From NCBI GenBank assembly GCA_002197995.1, contig NGZR01000007.1:2645249-2709248 (forward strand): DNA of 64,000 bases, read 5' to 3'. Under the pieces are notes generated by a model, which was not told where the DNA came from, made no database searches, and was given only the letters and a program-made list of their open reading frames with translations. The stretch is from Gaeumannomyces sp. JS-464. Its lineage: Eukaryota > Ascomycota > Sordariomycetes > Magnaporthales > Magnaporthaceae. This document shows, in pieces, positions 33,962 through 44,853 of the stretch; within the stretch, counting starts at the first letter, position 1; each line of letters starts with the position of its first letter. A program made the position numbers and the translations under genes.

Positions 33962-35328
33962 ATGAGTTCCTTCACATTCACGCAGTCGGACGGTTCCAAA
34001 CGGACCGTTGGAGGCTACCAATATGCCCCGTGCCCGGAATCGGCCAAGCACTTTGATGCCTCCCGCGTCGAGCTTGACCATCTGCCGCACAAGGTCGACC
34101 TGCGGTATTTCATGACCCCCGTCGAGGACCAAGGGCAGACCAGCAGCTGCGCTGCGAATGCTACGGCCGGAGCTTACGAGTACCTCGTCAAGCGCTACAA
34201 GGGCGATGACGGCTACGACGTGAGCCGCCTGTTTATCTATTACAATGCTCGCTACCTCGCGACGCCCGGCGGGGTCGACGACAATGGCAGCCAGATCTAC
34301 AACAACATCGAGGGCCTGAAGCAGTACGGAGCCCCCTCAGAGGCTTCCTGGCCGTTTGACAAGGACGTAGTCAACACTGAGCCGTCGGGCGAGGTTTACG
34401 AGGAGGCCGCCGGGTTCGTCATCGAGGAAACCGAGTCGGTCCCCACTGATCTTGTGGCCTGGAAGACGGCGCTCGCCATGGGCCACCCCATCATCTTTGC
34501 CTGCAGGCTTTATTCCTCATTCCAAAAGCCCAGGAAGCCGGCCACGTCGAGATGCCGACCACGCGCGAGCTCCAGGGCGACGGCGACGGCGGCCACGCCA
34601 TGCTCTGTGTCGGCTATTCGGACCCGGATCAGGTCTTCATCGTGCGCAACTCGTGGGGCGACTCGTGGGGCATCAACGGGTACTGCTACATCCCGTATCG
34701 GTACCTGATGAACCCGGACCTGAACTGGAACGACTCGTGGATCATCGAGCGCCTCGAGGCGATCCCGCCCGACGAGGAGCACTGCTGGGCCGACGACGGC
34801 GAGACCATCCTCGAGGACGTGGCCGGCGTCCTGGCCGGCTTCGACGAGGAGCAGTGGGCCCAGCTGATGGACCGCATGGGCGACACCCCGCTCGAGGTCC
34901 GCCTGGCCCTGCTTTTCCTCAAGGCCGCCGGTGCCGACGGCGAGGTTGCCGACGAGGAGTGGGCCAACATGGCCGAGCACCTGACGCCAGTCCTCGAGCA
35001 GCTTGGCAGAAACCCGGACGCCGAGACGCTGCTCCACAACACCTTCGAGAGCTTTAACGACGAGGAGCTCGTCGACGAGACCATTGCTCTCTTTGGCGAA
35101 TTCTTCGAGGCTGATGTGCTCGCCTCCATCACTGGGCAGCTGCAGGAGACCATCGGTTCGGATGGCGAGGCGCACGAGGAGGAGCAGGCGTTTGTCGACC
35201 GTGTAATTTCGGAGTGGCAAATTGGGGGTGGCGGGGAGGGCGAAGAGGAGGCGGCTGAGGAGGAGGCTGCCGAAGGAGAAGCAGGCGAAGAGGAGGCGGC
35301 GTACGATTACGACGAGGAAGAGCAGTAG
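33962..35328 (+). CDS. Papain-family (C1A-like) cysteine protease with C-terminal TerB-like domain
   Basis: ATG 33962 opens a hydrophilic N-terminus with no signal peptide, so the protein should be cytosolic. The protease has LPHKVDLRYFMTPVEDQGQT, with oxyanion Gln57 and catalytic Cys63 (QGQTSSC), catalytic His at about 212 (GGHAMLCVGY) and Asn at about 230 (RNSWGDSWG). The DLR..V-x-x-Q-G-x-x-x-S-C form is the bacterial/fungal intracellular type rather than the secreted cathepsin type. No propeptide is evident. After 290, LALLFLKAAGADGEVADEEW, MAEHLTPVLEQL and GEAHEEEQAFVDRVISEW resemble the acidic helical TerB/DjlA fold linked to tellurite and stress responses. The tail is Glu/Ala/Gly-rich. 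About 455 aa in total. One missing G near 34530 (FQK-AQEAG) shifts the frame; otherwise intact. The TerB assignment is less sure than the protease. Confidence 0.85.
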
Positions 35329-35534
35329 TTTTGCAAAATAGGTACCCAGCGGGGTTCGGGATTGTTGGGCGCCGTATGGCTGGACGAAGACTCAGCTTCG
35401 CAACGGACGAAATGTTAACCAGTGCAAAATGGGGCTGTTTTTACCTGCGCTCCTTGTGCATGTGTGGTTTATCTTCCATCTTGTCTACCAGCATCTGCCG
35501 CCCCGTACTCTCGTGTTCCACTGGTCACGTCCAG

Positions 35535-36841
35535 TCATGTCGAACCTACTTGCAAAACCAGCCACGCCCGCCAGCCCTCGTCTGCCAGAATGGACCGGAC
35601 TCTGGCCTCGAGCCATTCCGTGTTTCCCCAAAAACCCCACGAGGCCTGGAAGCGGCACCAGTCCACCAGCGCCGTCTCCCAGTGACGCACGAACAATGCC
35701 CAGTCGTCATACGCCAGTGGAGCATCGCCATTTCTGGTCGTGGCAAGAAGGGCTTGCCTGTATCTCTGCAAGAGCTCCTTTTCACCTGCGCCATAGCGAG
35801 CATCTCTGGCACGTCCGTTTCATCCGTTCCCAGAAGCATTTCGATGGGGATGGAGCAGGTACAGAGCTTGGCCAGGTCGCAAACCCCAAGGCCAAGGCCG
35901 ACGTACTGAAAGTCAAAAAAGGCGACGCGATCCTCCCTCTCTGTCGTGAAGAGGTTCTCCGACTTGACGTCCCCGTGGATGTACGACTCGAAGGGTCGGC
36001 CGGTGGGTGTGAGGAAGGCGGCGGCCATCTCGGCGGCGGAAGGGCCGGTTTGTGACCGTGCCTTGGCATTGAGAGGGGAGCAGAAGGCGGCGGACCACTC
36101 TGAGTACCCGTCTCGCTCCAGAGACTTGTACTCTTTGCGCCTCGTCGCGAGGTAGGTGTAGCCGCCGTTCAGCCACAGCTTGGACCCCGATGTGCCTTTG
36201 GAACCATCCCGTCGGCGTTTGGCCTCGTCGAGCGGCGGCAAAAGGTACTCTGCAAGGTCGACGTCGAGATGACCCGCGTCCCGGGATGCCAGCATCGACC
36301 GCGTGGTGCCGTGAAACTTGGCGAGCCAGTCGAGCGCCGCGTGGACCTGACGTGGGCTCAGCACCCCCCTTTTCTCCCCAGCAATGGGGAACTCGGGTCG
36401 CAGATCCGTCATTATGGTGGCGGTAACCCCATCCAGCTGCGCCGCGCCGGGAGTGTCGCGCAGCAAGCGCGGATCCGCAGTCGAGGCGAGGCATTTGGCC
36501 ACGGCCACGTCGCGCGCGGGCAGCTGCGGCGCGACGTGCTGGTAGAAATGCTGCTCGACCTCGTAGCTGAGCATCTTGCGCAGGTGGCCCTCGTCTATGG
36601 TCTGGCTGCCGCGGCCATGGGGCGGGGAGATGAGCTTGAGGATGAGGGGGACGGCGTCCGAGCTGGGGAGAGGCCCGAGGCCTGGAGGGATCTGCTCTGG
36701 GCTGGATGGTCTGGCCTCGATGGCGCAGATGTGGCCGTAGCCCGCCCAGAGGGTTTGAAGCTCTGTGCAGGAGACGAGCTCCGTGCCCAGGCACGAGAGC
36801 AGGATCTCGGCCGCGCGCCGCGGATCGACGGTGGGAGCCAT
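35535..36841 (-). CDS. Choline-kinase/aminoglycoside-phosphotransferase-like kinase (EcKinase-type)
   Basis: ATG 36841 opens MAPTVDPRRAAEILL. The kinase-like fold shows an N-lobe with VPLILKLISPP (presumed ATP-binding Lys69), YEVEQHFYQHVAPQLPARDV (the E of the C-helix), ATIMTDLRPEFP as hinge, the catalytic loop YIHGDVKSENLF (HGD 289-291, Asn295) and the metal-binding DFQ (310-312, AFFDFQYVGLG). After a one-base frame change near 35790-35800, the expected C-terminal helices appear in the next frame (YRQALLATTRNGD, WETALVDWCRFQASWGFWG), ending at 35535; about 435 aa. The family phosphorylates small hydroxylated molecules (choline, ecdysteroids, antibiotics, sugars); the substrate is unknown. 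All catalytic residues are present. It lies between the protease gene and the sulfatase, 115 bp from the latter's stop and on the same strand. Confidence 0.82.
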
Positions 36842-36956
36842 GGCAGGGGGGTGGGAGGGTTGTTTTCAAGCGAGGCGGGCAGGCAGGCAGGCAGGCACTG
36901 GACACCACTGGATCGTTGGCAGCGAGGAAGAGTTAATTTCGGCTAGAACGGCTGAC

Positions 36957-38741
36957 TCAAGAAACGGTGGACCCTGCCCCCAACACGACCCGGCCCGGTG
37001 GGGCTGGTGCCTTGCTCGTTTCCGTGTGGGCGTGCATAAACTGTAACCACTGAATGTGCTCTGTTTCCTCGGCCGTCAGCGCTCGTCGCTTGATCGGCTT
37101 GATATCCTTCTGCAGCCCAACCACCCCTACGTCGTCGGCATACGCCTCCCACAGCCCAACCAGCTGCCTGAGCTTCTCGGGGTGCTTGTCTGCCAGGTCT
37201 TCAGTCTCGCCTGGGTCCTTGGCCAGGTCGAACAGCTCCCAGCGACCAGGCCCCTTGGGCGGCGGCACCCAGTCGATCTTCCAGAAGCCCTTGCGGAATG
37301 CGCCGCACCCCATCAGCTCCCAGCCAACCTCGTAGGTGTCGTCGTGGATGTCCGTCTTGGCCGGGTCCGCCAGCCAGTCCGCCCACGACGCGCCGCGCAG
37401 CCGCTCGACGGGCCTGCCCCTGTACTCGCCGTCGTGCGCCTTGGCGCCGGCCAGCTGCAGGATCGTCGGCGCCAGGTCCATGACGGTGCAGAACGGGGAC
37501 TCGAGCCCACCGCCGGGACGGGCCAGCCCGGGCTTGGACAGGATGAAGGGCACGCGGATGCCGCCCTCGGTGCTGAAAAGCTTGTGCAAGCGGCTGGGCG
37601 CTGTGCCGGCCTGCGCCCAGAGCGGGCCGTACCAGCAGTACGACGTGGGGCTCCCGATGTTTTCGAGGCTGTTGTCGTAGTACTGCTGCATGTGGGCGAG
37701 AGTCGCCCCCTGCATGACCGGGCCGGCTTCCAAGGCCGCCCCCTCGGCCCCGTTGTCGCTCATAAAGATGATGTACGTGTCGTCGTACTGGCCCGATTTC
37801 TTCAGGTACTCGACCACCTTGCCGACGTTCTCGTCCATGCGCTCCACCATGCCGGCGTACACCTCCATCGTGCGGCACGACCGCGCCCGCGCATCGTCCG
37901 TCATGTCCTCCCACGCCGGCACATCGGGCGCCACCACCGGATGCGGCACAATGTCTTCCGGCACGAGCCCCATCTTCTTTTGACGCTCGATGCGCTCGGT
38001 GCGCAGGGCGCCCGGGCCCGCGTCGTACCGTCCACGATAGTGCATGCTGTTCTCCAACGGCGCCTGGATGGGCCAGTGGGCGGCCGTGAAGGGCAGGTAT
38101 GCGAAAAAGGGCTGGTCGGGCTGCGCCTTTTGGTGCTCGTCCAGGTACTCAATCAGCTTGTCGGCGTAAAAGTCGGACGAGTACCAGCCGTCGGGCAAGG
38201 ACGTGACGACCTCACCGTCCTCGCGATGATAAGCAGACGTTGCAGTGTTGAAAAAGCGCGGAATGTCGGCCTTGCGCTTGACGGGTGGCTCGTACGCGTA
38301 GTGGCTGCAGCAGCCGTTCAGCATCGCGAAGGAGCGGTCAAAGCCCTTCTCGGGCGGGCTCTGGGCCCTGTCGTAGCCCAGGTGCCACTTCCCCGACATG
38401 GCGGTGAAGTATCCCGCATCCTGGAGAAGCTGCGGGAAGGTGGCGACCTTGTCGTTAAGGAATCCTTCGTGCCCGGGCTTCCCGCGGTGGGATTCCGATA
38501 TTTTGATAAACTCGGCCAGCTGCCCGAAGCCCGTCAGGTGGTGGTCGGTCCCCGTCAGGAGCATGGCCCGCGTGGGCGAGCAGAGCGCCGAGGCGTGGAA
38601 ATCGGTCAAGCGGAGGCCATGGTAGCCGAGCTTATCGATGTTGGGCGTGTTGATCTCGCCGCCGTAACAGCCCGTGTCGGACCAGGCGAGATCGTCGGCG
38701 AGGAAGATGAGGAAATTTGGGCGGCGGGGAGTGGGAGTCAT
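36957..38741 (-). CDS. Arylsulfatase-type sulfatase, intact, no intron
   Basis: ATG 38741; 594 codons, uninterrupted. The alkaline-phosphatase-superfamily sulfatase fold is clear: metal ligands Asp16-Asp17 (NFLIFLADDLAW), the formylglycine signature CSPTRAMLLTGTDHH with Cys54 and Arg58, SGKWHLGYD (about 120, catalytic Lys/His), a second metal site in FMSDNGAEGAALE (about 330, Asp-Asn), and the C-terminal subdomain ending in DPGETEDLADKHPEKL. Cys54 must be oxidised to formylglycine for activity. There is no signal peptide, so the enzyme looks cytosolic, like fungal enzymes that recover sulfate from internal esters. Its promoter is shared with the divergent sugar transporter at 39323, which suggests uptake of a sulfated compound followed by hydrolysis, but this is inference. 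Sulfur-starvation control would be expected; I did not find a clear site. Confidence 0.92.
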   Translation of the reverse strand: MTPTPRRPNFLIFLADDLAWSDTGCYGGEINTPNIDKLGYHGLRLTDFHASALCSPTRAMLLTGTDHHLTGFGQLAEFIKISESHRGKPGHEGFLNDKVATFPQLLQDAGYFTAMSGKWHLGYDRAQSPPEKGFDRSFAMLNGCCSHYAYEPPVKRKADIPRFFNTATSAYHREDGEVVTSLPDGWYSSDFYADKLIEYLDEHQKAQPDQPFFAYLPFTAAHWPIQAPLENSMHYRGRYDAGPGALRTERIERQKKMGLVPEDIVPHPVVAPDVPAWEDMTDDARARSCRTMEVYAGMVERMDENVGKVVEYLKKSGQYDDTYIIFMSDNGAEGAALEAGPVMQGATLAHMQQYYDNSLENIGSPTSYCWYGPLWAQAGTAPSRLHKLFSTEGGIRVPFILSKPGLARPGGGLESPFCTVMDLAPTILQLAGAKAHDGEYRGRPVERLRGASWADWLADPAKTDIHDDTYEVGWELMGCGAFRKGFWKIDWVPPPKGPGRWELFDLAKDPGETEDLADKHPEKLRQLVGLWEAYADDVGVVGLQKDIKPIKRRALTAEETEHIQWLQFMHAHTETSKAPAPPGRVVLGAGSTVS

Positions 38742-39322
38742 GGTGCGTCGTTTGGCTCGTCAGCCTTCTTGGGAAGGGAACTCATCGCGACAGGGGATAC
38801 AAAGCCCAAGATGGCGAGGGCACCCGTCATGTTAAAAAGCCCCCCGCGCTCGCTCGGGGAGCAACATCCCCTCGACGAAGAGGGCGGCCTCGGAGATGGC
38901 GTAGATTCGGGGAGGGGGCCGAGCACGGCTGCTTACTGGCTGTGCAAAAGTAGCCCCGGGTAACCAACGGAGCCATGTTGCCGGGCACCTCACCAGGACT
39001 AGGATTGTGCATGCGAGGACAGCGACCCCGTAGCAGTGGTGCGGGTCTCGTCTCCGCATTCACCCCGCGTGCTGCAATATTGACAGGCTTCCCCCATGTT
39101 TGCCCCCGACCCCGACATTGCGGGGGAGTGGCACGCAATCTCCCACGCCATACTTATATCATCTGGCCACGCCCCGTGCCTACTTACAAATTCACAAGTC
39201 TCGTCGCACCACTGCTGCTGCAATCTTCGCGTCTTTTCCCCCCTTAATGGTCAACTGTCTTAGCCGGTGTAAGCTAACAAAGGAAAGTCTTCGTTGTTGA
39301 GCCTCCAGCCTCCCCACCCACC
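38742..39322. promoter_or_regulatory. Divergent promoter between sulfatase and sugar transporter
   Basis: 581 bp separate the two start codons. Possible TATA-like sequence (CATACTTATATCAT, about 39148) lies about 170 bp before the transporter ATG. No other gene is visible; the open frames here are shadows of one another. Confidence 0.5.
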
Positions 39323-40889
39323 ATGCTTCGCAAATTTATGCAGGAGCACAATGCTCGTGTCACCCAGCATGTCACGAGAAACCTGCTGCTGGCAGTCATC
39401 GTTATGGGCACATCCGTGTTTAGCTATGGCTTCGAGACGAGCATTGTGAACACTACCCAGGCCATGGACGGTAGGCATCCTCGGAATCACCTTTGAAAGG
39501 GAACGAGTAACAAGGCTTTTGAACTAACAACTTGTTCTCGCTCGGGCAGCTTTCGAGCGCAGGTTTGGCGAGTACCTTGGCCAGAAGAAATACGGCTTCA
39601 CCTCGACCAATCTCGCGATTTTCAACTCGGTTCCCCTGGTCGCCTACGCAATTGGGGTCATCGTCGGCTCGCTTATCGGCGAGCGATTCGGACGCAAGAA
39701 GCTGTTCGTCGGCATGAATTTCATCTGCGTCACCGGCACCATCATCTGCGTCACGGCCAGCACCTTTGGCCAAATGCTCGCGGGCCGCATGGTACTGTAC
39801 CTCCACGTCGGAATGGAGGCCTGGCTGATCCCCATGTTTTTGGGAGAGATAGCCCCCGCCCCGGTCCGTGGCACCCTGGTCGCCACCTACACCTTCAGTC
39901 ACATCTTTGCCGGTCTCATTGCCGCCGTGGTTACCCAATTCACCAGCGAGTACCACGGCGATGCCTCTTGGCAGGTGTCGTTTGGCCTGATCCTCATCTG
40001 GCCCGCGCTGGGCTCGCCTCTCGCTGGCTGCTGCTGAATATCGCCTCGCTGGCTTGTGCGCAAAGGCCGATACGACGAGGCCGTGAAGAACATCATGTAC
40101 ATCTCGGCAGTCGACAAGGACTACCCCGCCGAGGAGGAGGCTACGCTGCTCCTCGAGGCTGTGCAGCAGACAACAACCCAGGGCAACTGGTCCGACATGG
40201 TGAAAGGCACCAATCTGCGTCGGACTGTCCACGGTTCAATCGCCGCCATCCTCACACAAGTTGTGGGCATGCCCTTCGCCTCCGTCTACGGAACCATCTT
40301 CCTCAAGCAGGTTGCCGTCATGAACCCCTTTACAGCGACGCTTATTAAACGCGCCCTGCTTTGCTTTGGGTGCTTGACAGTGATTCTCTTCGTCGAGAAG
40401 ACTGGCCGGCGCCCTATGTTTTTTGTCGGAGCTTCCATCACGACTGTTTCCCTTATGATCATGGGTGGGCTCGGCACCATTCCCAACCCGACGAGATCGA
40501 TCAAGGAGGGTATTATCGCGATGTCCATCCTTTTCCCCACCACATATATCATGTCCTTCGCCTCCTGCTTGCAGGTCGTCAAGTCAGAAATTCCTCACAT
40601 CACCTTGCGCGACAAGTCCAACATGGTGTTTTGGAGTTTGGCAAACATTAGCAACTTCGCGACCACATTCTCGCTGCCGTATCTCCTTAACGAACCTGCT
40701 AACCTAGGCTCGCGCGTCGGTTTCATTTATGGGGTGATTGGGGCCTTAGGGCTCATTTGGGGATTTTTCTTCATGCCAGAAATGACGGGCAAGTCGCTCG
40801 AAGAGGTGGACGAGATGTTCGAAAGCAAGGTTCCAGCTTGGAGGTCGAAAGGCGAGTTACTCCCCACCCTTTTTTCTTCCACGAGATAA
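39323..40889 (+). pseudogene. MFS sugar-porter (hexose/maltose-type) with one intron and one in-frame TGA
   Basis: Exon 1 (39323-39470) gives MLRKFMQEHNARVTQHVTRN and the first helix ending YGFETSIVNTTQAMD. The intron 39471-39549 (79 bp) has branch CTAAC and acceptor GGGCAG. Exon 2 continues AFERRFGEYLG, GSLIGERFGRKKLFVG, AGRMVLYLHVGMEAW, FLGEIAPAPVRGTLV, SPRWLVRKGRYDEAVKN, GMPFASVYGTIFLKQV, VEKTGRRPMFFVGA and EMTGKSLEEVDEMFE, ending at 40889 (495 codons, normal size). GR-x-x-GR-K, R-x-x-x-G-x-G and the PE/ISPRWL loop mark the sugar-porter family. Codon 212 is TGA (40035-40037), just before ISPRWLV. Either it is a true nonsense mutation or two compensating indels in ACTGGGCTCGCC..GCTGAATA hide normal sequence. 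The rest is unbroken, so loss, if real, is recent. RIP DNA starts right after the stop. Confidence 0.78.
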
Positions 40890-41129
40890 AAACCTTTTGC
40901 TAACAAGATCGCGCTACACAGACTGGAAAGGCACGACTGCTGCGAGAATTACCGAGTTGGAAAATGGCGGCGTACAAATGGCGGGAAAGTTAAAAGAGAA
41001 AATCGTTAACAACTTGTAAAAGGAAAAGTTGGTTTAATTTAGTTTAAATCGGTGCACTTTTTATCTTTTTCACTTTTATTTGTTTATAATATATATAACG
41101 TAGTTTACCTTTTTATGCTACGAACCCGA

Positions 41130-41330
41130 TGTTACGACTAAGGGTTTTGCTTTTAATGTAAAAAGCTTTAAAAGCTGTTTAAACAGTAATAATGGCTAGC
41201 GTTTAAAGGTAAATTTAAAAGGTTTAAAAAATAACTTTTAACTGCTTACTTTAAAAAATGCTTAAAAGTTAACTTAAGTTAACTAATGCTGGAGCTTTAA
41301 TTAAAAAGCTTATTTTAAACACTACTTTTT
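41130..41330 (+). repeat. Diverged LTR-like fragment
   Basis: The sequence around AAGTTAACTTAAGTTAACTA and GCTTTAATTAAA (41255-41310) matches the middle of the retrotransposon LTR (compare 18205-18260 and 24950-25000) in the same orientation. The terminal GC-rich LTR tail is missing, so it is partial or belongs to a related family. Confidence 0.4.
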
Positions 41331-42171
41331 TTTTTTTTTTGCAATTAGCACTTACCTCGCCCCGCTTTTAACTTGTGCACCGTTTATGCGTTTTAGTTCG
41401 CTAACCACGTAATTTAACTTATAAAATTAACTTTTTATTATTTTTAGCTTATTTGCAATTGTTTTCCGTGCATGTTAATAACGATTATTATAAACCAGGT
41501 TATTATTTTTTAAGCGATAGCGAGTTTTTTAATCTTTTTATAAACAAGGTTTTAAAACTTTTTGCAAGCTAATTTGCAAACCGATTTGCAAGCGACCTTT
41601 TCGACTTTTTTGCAAACGCTTTCGCGATTTTTTTTTAAACAACCTTTTTAATTACTTTATAAACGACCTTTTCGATTTTTATACACGCGAAGTTTTAAAC
41701 GAAGTTGCAAGCTTTTTTACAAACGCTTTTTTTTAAAACGGCTGTTTTTAAACCTTAAAGTTTGCAAAAGCGCTTTTTACTTTTTACTTTACTTTAAAAA
41801 CCTTTAAACAAATTATTACAATTAGCGTGTAAACTTTTAATAATTAAAAAAAAAGCAATAAGGTTTACTTTTTTTTAAAATAATAAAAGTTACGTAATGT
41901 GCAAATAACTTAATAAAGCTTTATAAATTTGTAATAAAGTAATAAATTTAAAGCTTTATAAATTTATAACGAAGTAAAAAATTTAAAACAAATTTAAAAA
42001 AACGTTAAATACAAGTAAAATGTATATAAAAAAAGCTTTTTATTACAAAACTAAACTAAAGTAGTACCCGTTATACCAAAGTAAAAAGAAACGTTATCGT
42101 ATTAAAAATTACAACCCGCTAAGTTTTTATATAAGCGATTATACCGTAACACTTTTTTTTATTTTAAAATA

Positions 42172-44033
42172 ACGTAGTTTATAAGCGAATGCTATATATA
42201 AACGAGTGTTACAATTAACGCGTCCACGCGTTAATCCAACTTTATTTACAAATATTTTTATAACAAATAATAGCAAATTAAAGCGATAAACGCAAAATTG
42301 TTTTAACTTTTTAAACGATCGTATTAAATTTATAATTAAATATATAAAGCGCCGTTAAAATTTATAAAATCGACTTTTCCACTTTCGCCCGGCGAAAGCG
42401 CGATTAACTTGTTCGACGCAATATTATGCTTAAATTACGAAAATTAACGGAATCCGAAAAAAAGGCGCTTATTAAATAAATATTTAAACGGGATTCGCAA
42501 GCATTCCTTTCCCGACCTTTTAATGTTAAAAATATGGTTAACTAATTGTTTACCAAACGCGACGCGGGCGCCGTTAGCAAAAACTAGGTCGCGAACTTCG
42601 TTAAACGCCGCGTAAAGCTCGGTACGCGTTAAATTCGAAAGTACGATTACTAAAAAGCCAAATGCGAAAATCCTAAGCTCGTTTTTACGTAATTCGACTT
42701 TATACGAAACATTATAGCTAAATATAGCATTATAAATAACGATATTTATAATTTCGACGAAACCGGCTTTTTTATAAGCATAATCGCCGCCGTTATAATT
42801 ATTACAATATTAAAAAGCCGTAGTAAAACAAAACTGGTTTAGCTTAGCAATTAAAAATAGGCTATAGTTATTTAAAAGGTTAATTATTACAATTAAGCGA
42901 TTTTTTTTATTATCGTTAAAAGGTAGTACTATTTAGCTAATTGGTATTCGAAAACCGACTTTTTACGCGATTAGGTTATTTTAACAAGTTTTTACGGGTA
43001 AATTACAAACGAGTTTAGTTTAAAATGAATTTAGCATTTCGATAAACACATTACAACCCGCAAAAAAAGGTTTTATCGTTTATTAATGCTAAACGGGTAT
43101 AAAAGTTACTATTCGACGGATTTTAAATTTTATTGCTAAAAATATAACATCGTTACGCTTTGTATACTTTCGCATTCGTTTTACTTTTTTTTAACCGTTT
43201 AACGTTAAATGTTTTAACCCGTTAAAAAAAGCGTACGGTTAACAAATCGAAAACTTAATAAAATTATACGTTAATTACGTAATTAAAATCGAATTTTTTT
43301 CAGCGTTTAAAGCGGCATTTTTTAACGTTATAACTGAAAAAAACATTTAAAAAGGCTTTTAAAAAGTTAGCTTTGCTTTTTTTTTTAATTCGGAATCGGT
43401 TTTAAAAAAGTTAAATGTAAAGCTATAAATTTTAGCTTTTTTAAAAAAGCTTTTAAATAACGCCGAACTTTAAACTTTTAAAACGCTTTAAACAATTAAA
43501 AACGTAATTTCGCAATCCGAATATATTAAAATTCGAATTTCCAATTACCGAAATAGTTTTCCGTTATTTATATTAACGGTTGTAAATTAATTAACGAAAA
43601 AGGCTAAAGCAATTATGTATTAAGTTAACCTTTTGGAAAAAAAGTGCTTTAAATTATAAAAGGCGAATAAAGCGTTAAGTAAACGCCGAAAAGCTAAAAA
43701 AAACACGTGTTTAATAAAAAGGGTTATATATTATCGAAAAAATACGAAATATTTTAAACCAGTAAAAGCTAAATAAGTAGTTATAGCAAAAAATGCGCGA
43801 TTATAAAAGTTAAAAAAGGAAAGTGATAATAACTCGTTAACAATGTAACATTTGCGGCAAAACTAAATATAATGCGCGCATTTGCTAAAAAAAAATAAAA
43901 ACGTTTAATATATATAATTTCGAGTAGTTTAAATGGATTTTTAGCGTTATTAGGTTAACATGCGCATTAATTAACGGAAAGTCGGGTATAAATGTGGCAT
44001 TCGCTTATATGTAACACTCGTTGTAAACCACGT
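42172..44033 (+). mobile_element. pogo/Fot-type DNA transposon, copy 1 (plus strand), heavily RIP-mutated
   Basis: 1862 bp between TA target sites (42170-42171 and 44034-44035), with terminal inverted repeats starting ACGT(A/G)GTTTA. Conceptual plus-strand reading from about 42426 shows a fungal pogo-clade transposase: KLTESEKKALIK, RPFNVKNM, a CENP-B-like DNA-binding block (VANFVKRRVKLGTR*IRKYDY), then the DDE catalytic part with DDIYNFDETGFF (about 42740-42770; first Asp in NFDETG), YRLLMLNGYKSYYSTDF (second Asp changed to Asn) and a C-terminal tail ending in a Cys/His-like block near 43850-43890. Trp and Gln codons have become stops where copy 2 retains them (TRW to TR*). Dead. Confidence 0.82.
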
Positions 44034-44853
44034 TAGTTTAAATTAAAACTTTAATATTAATTAACTTAAGTTAACTTTTAAACATTTTTTAAAACAAATA
44101 ATTAAATTATTTTTTTACATTACGTGTTTTTTTAAACTTTAAACTTGTTAATTTACGTAATTTAACGCGTGTATTTAAAAAAAGCCTACGCTTTGTAAAA
44201 CCGCAAACTTATAAGCCGTGCGTTTTTACGAGCTTATAAAAAGGGATTTTATAATCCCTTTTTTATAATTAAATTCCTATATAAATAGTTATGCATTATT
44301 ACAAATATTAATTTTAAATTTATAAATTTTTTTTTTTTTTAAAGATTTCCGTATTTATAAAAGTACCACTTTTGTTAATATTAATTAATATTGCTTAAAA
44401 AGTAATATAAATAAGTAAAGTAAAAGGTTTAACCGTTTAATACTTTTTTTTAAAGCGATTAAGTTAAACGAAAAAGTTTAAAAGTAAAAAAATTAAATTT
44501 TAATGTTTAATAGCGCGTTATATACGAGTTAATCGAATAATAAAAGCACTTTTTTAAAACAAGCGATTAAACTTTTAAATTAATTACTTAAACGATATTA
44601 CTTATTAACTTTTACTAATAATATGTTTAACATTTTAAAATAATAATTAAAAAAGTTTAACGATAAATAACGTATAATTATAAAAAGCACGCTTTTATTA
44701 TACGACTTTTTTAAATTTTTAACATAAAACATTAACATTTTCCTTTTAATAAGCCTTTTTTACAGCTTCGAAAAATTACTTAATAAAGTTTTCATTGCTC
44801 GCCGGAACGTATAAATGTTTAAAACATTGCTTTTATATAAAAACACGTATAGT
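44034..44853. other. AT-rich RIP sequence with inverted LTR-like fragment
   Basis: 44040-44130 is an inverted relative of the LTR-like fragment at 41230-41320 (AACTTAAGTTAACTTTTAAAC). Nothing else is recognisable up to the tandem repeat. Confidence 0.35.

Noticed and set aside
37056..38963. A 635-codon plus-strand open frame opposite the sulfatase
   Set aside because: It is the antisense of a clearly recognised, intact sulfatase gene and is Arg/Gly/Val-rich without motifs.
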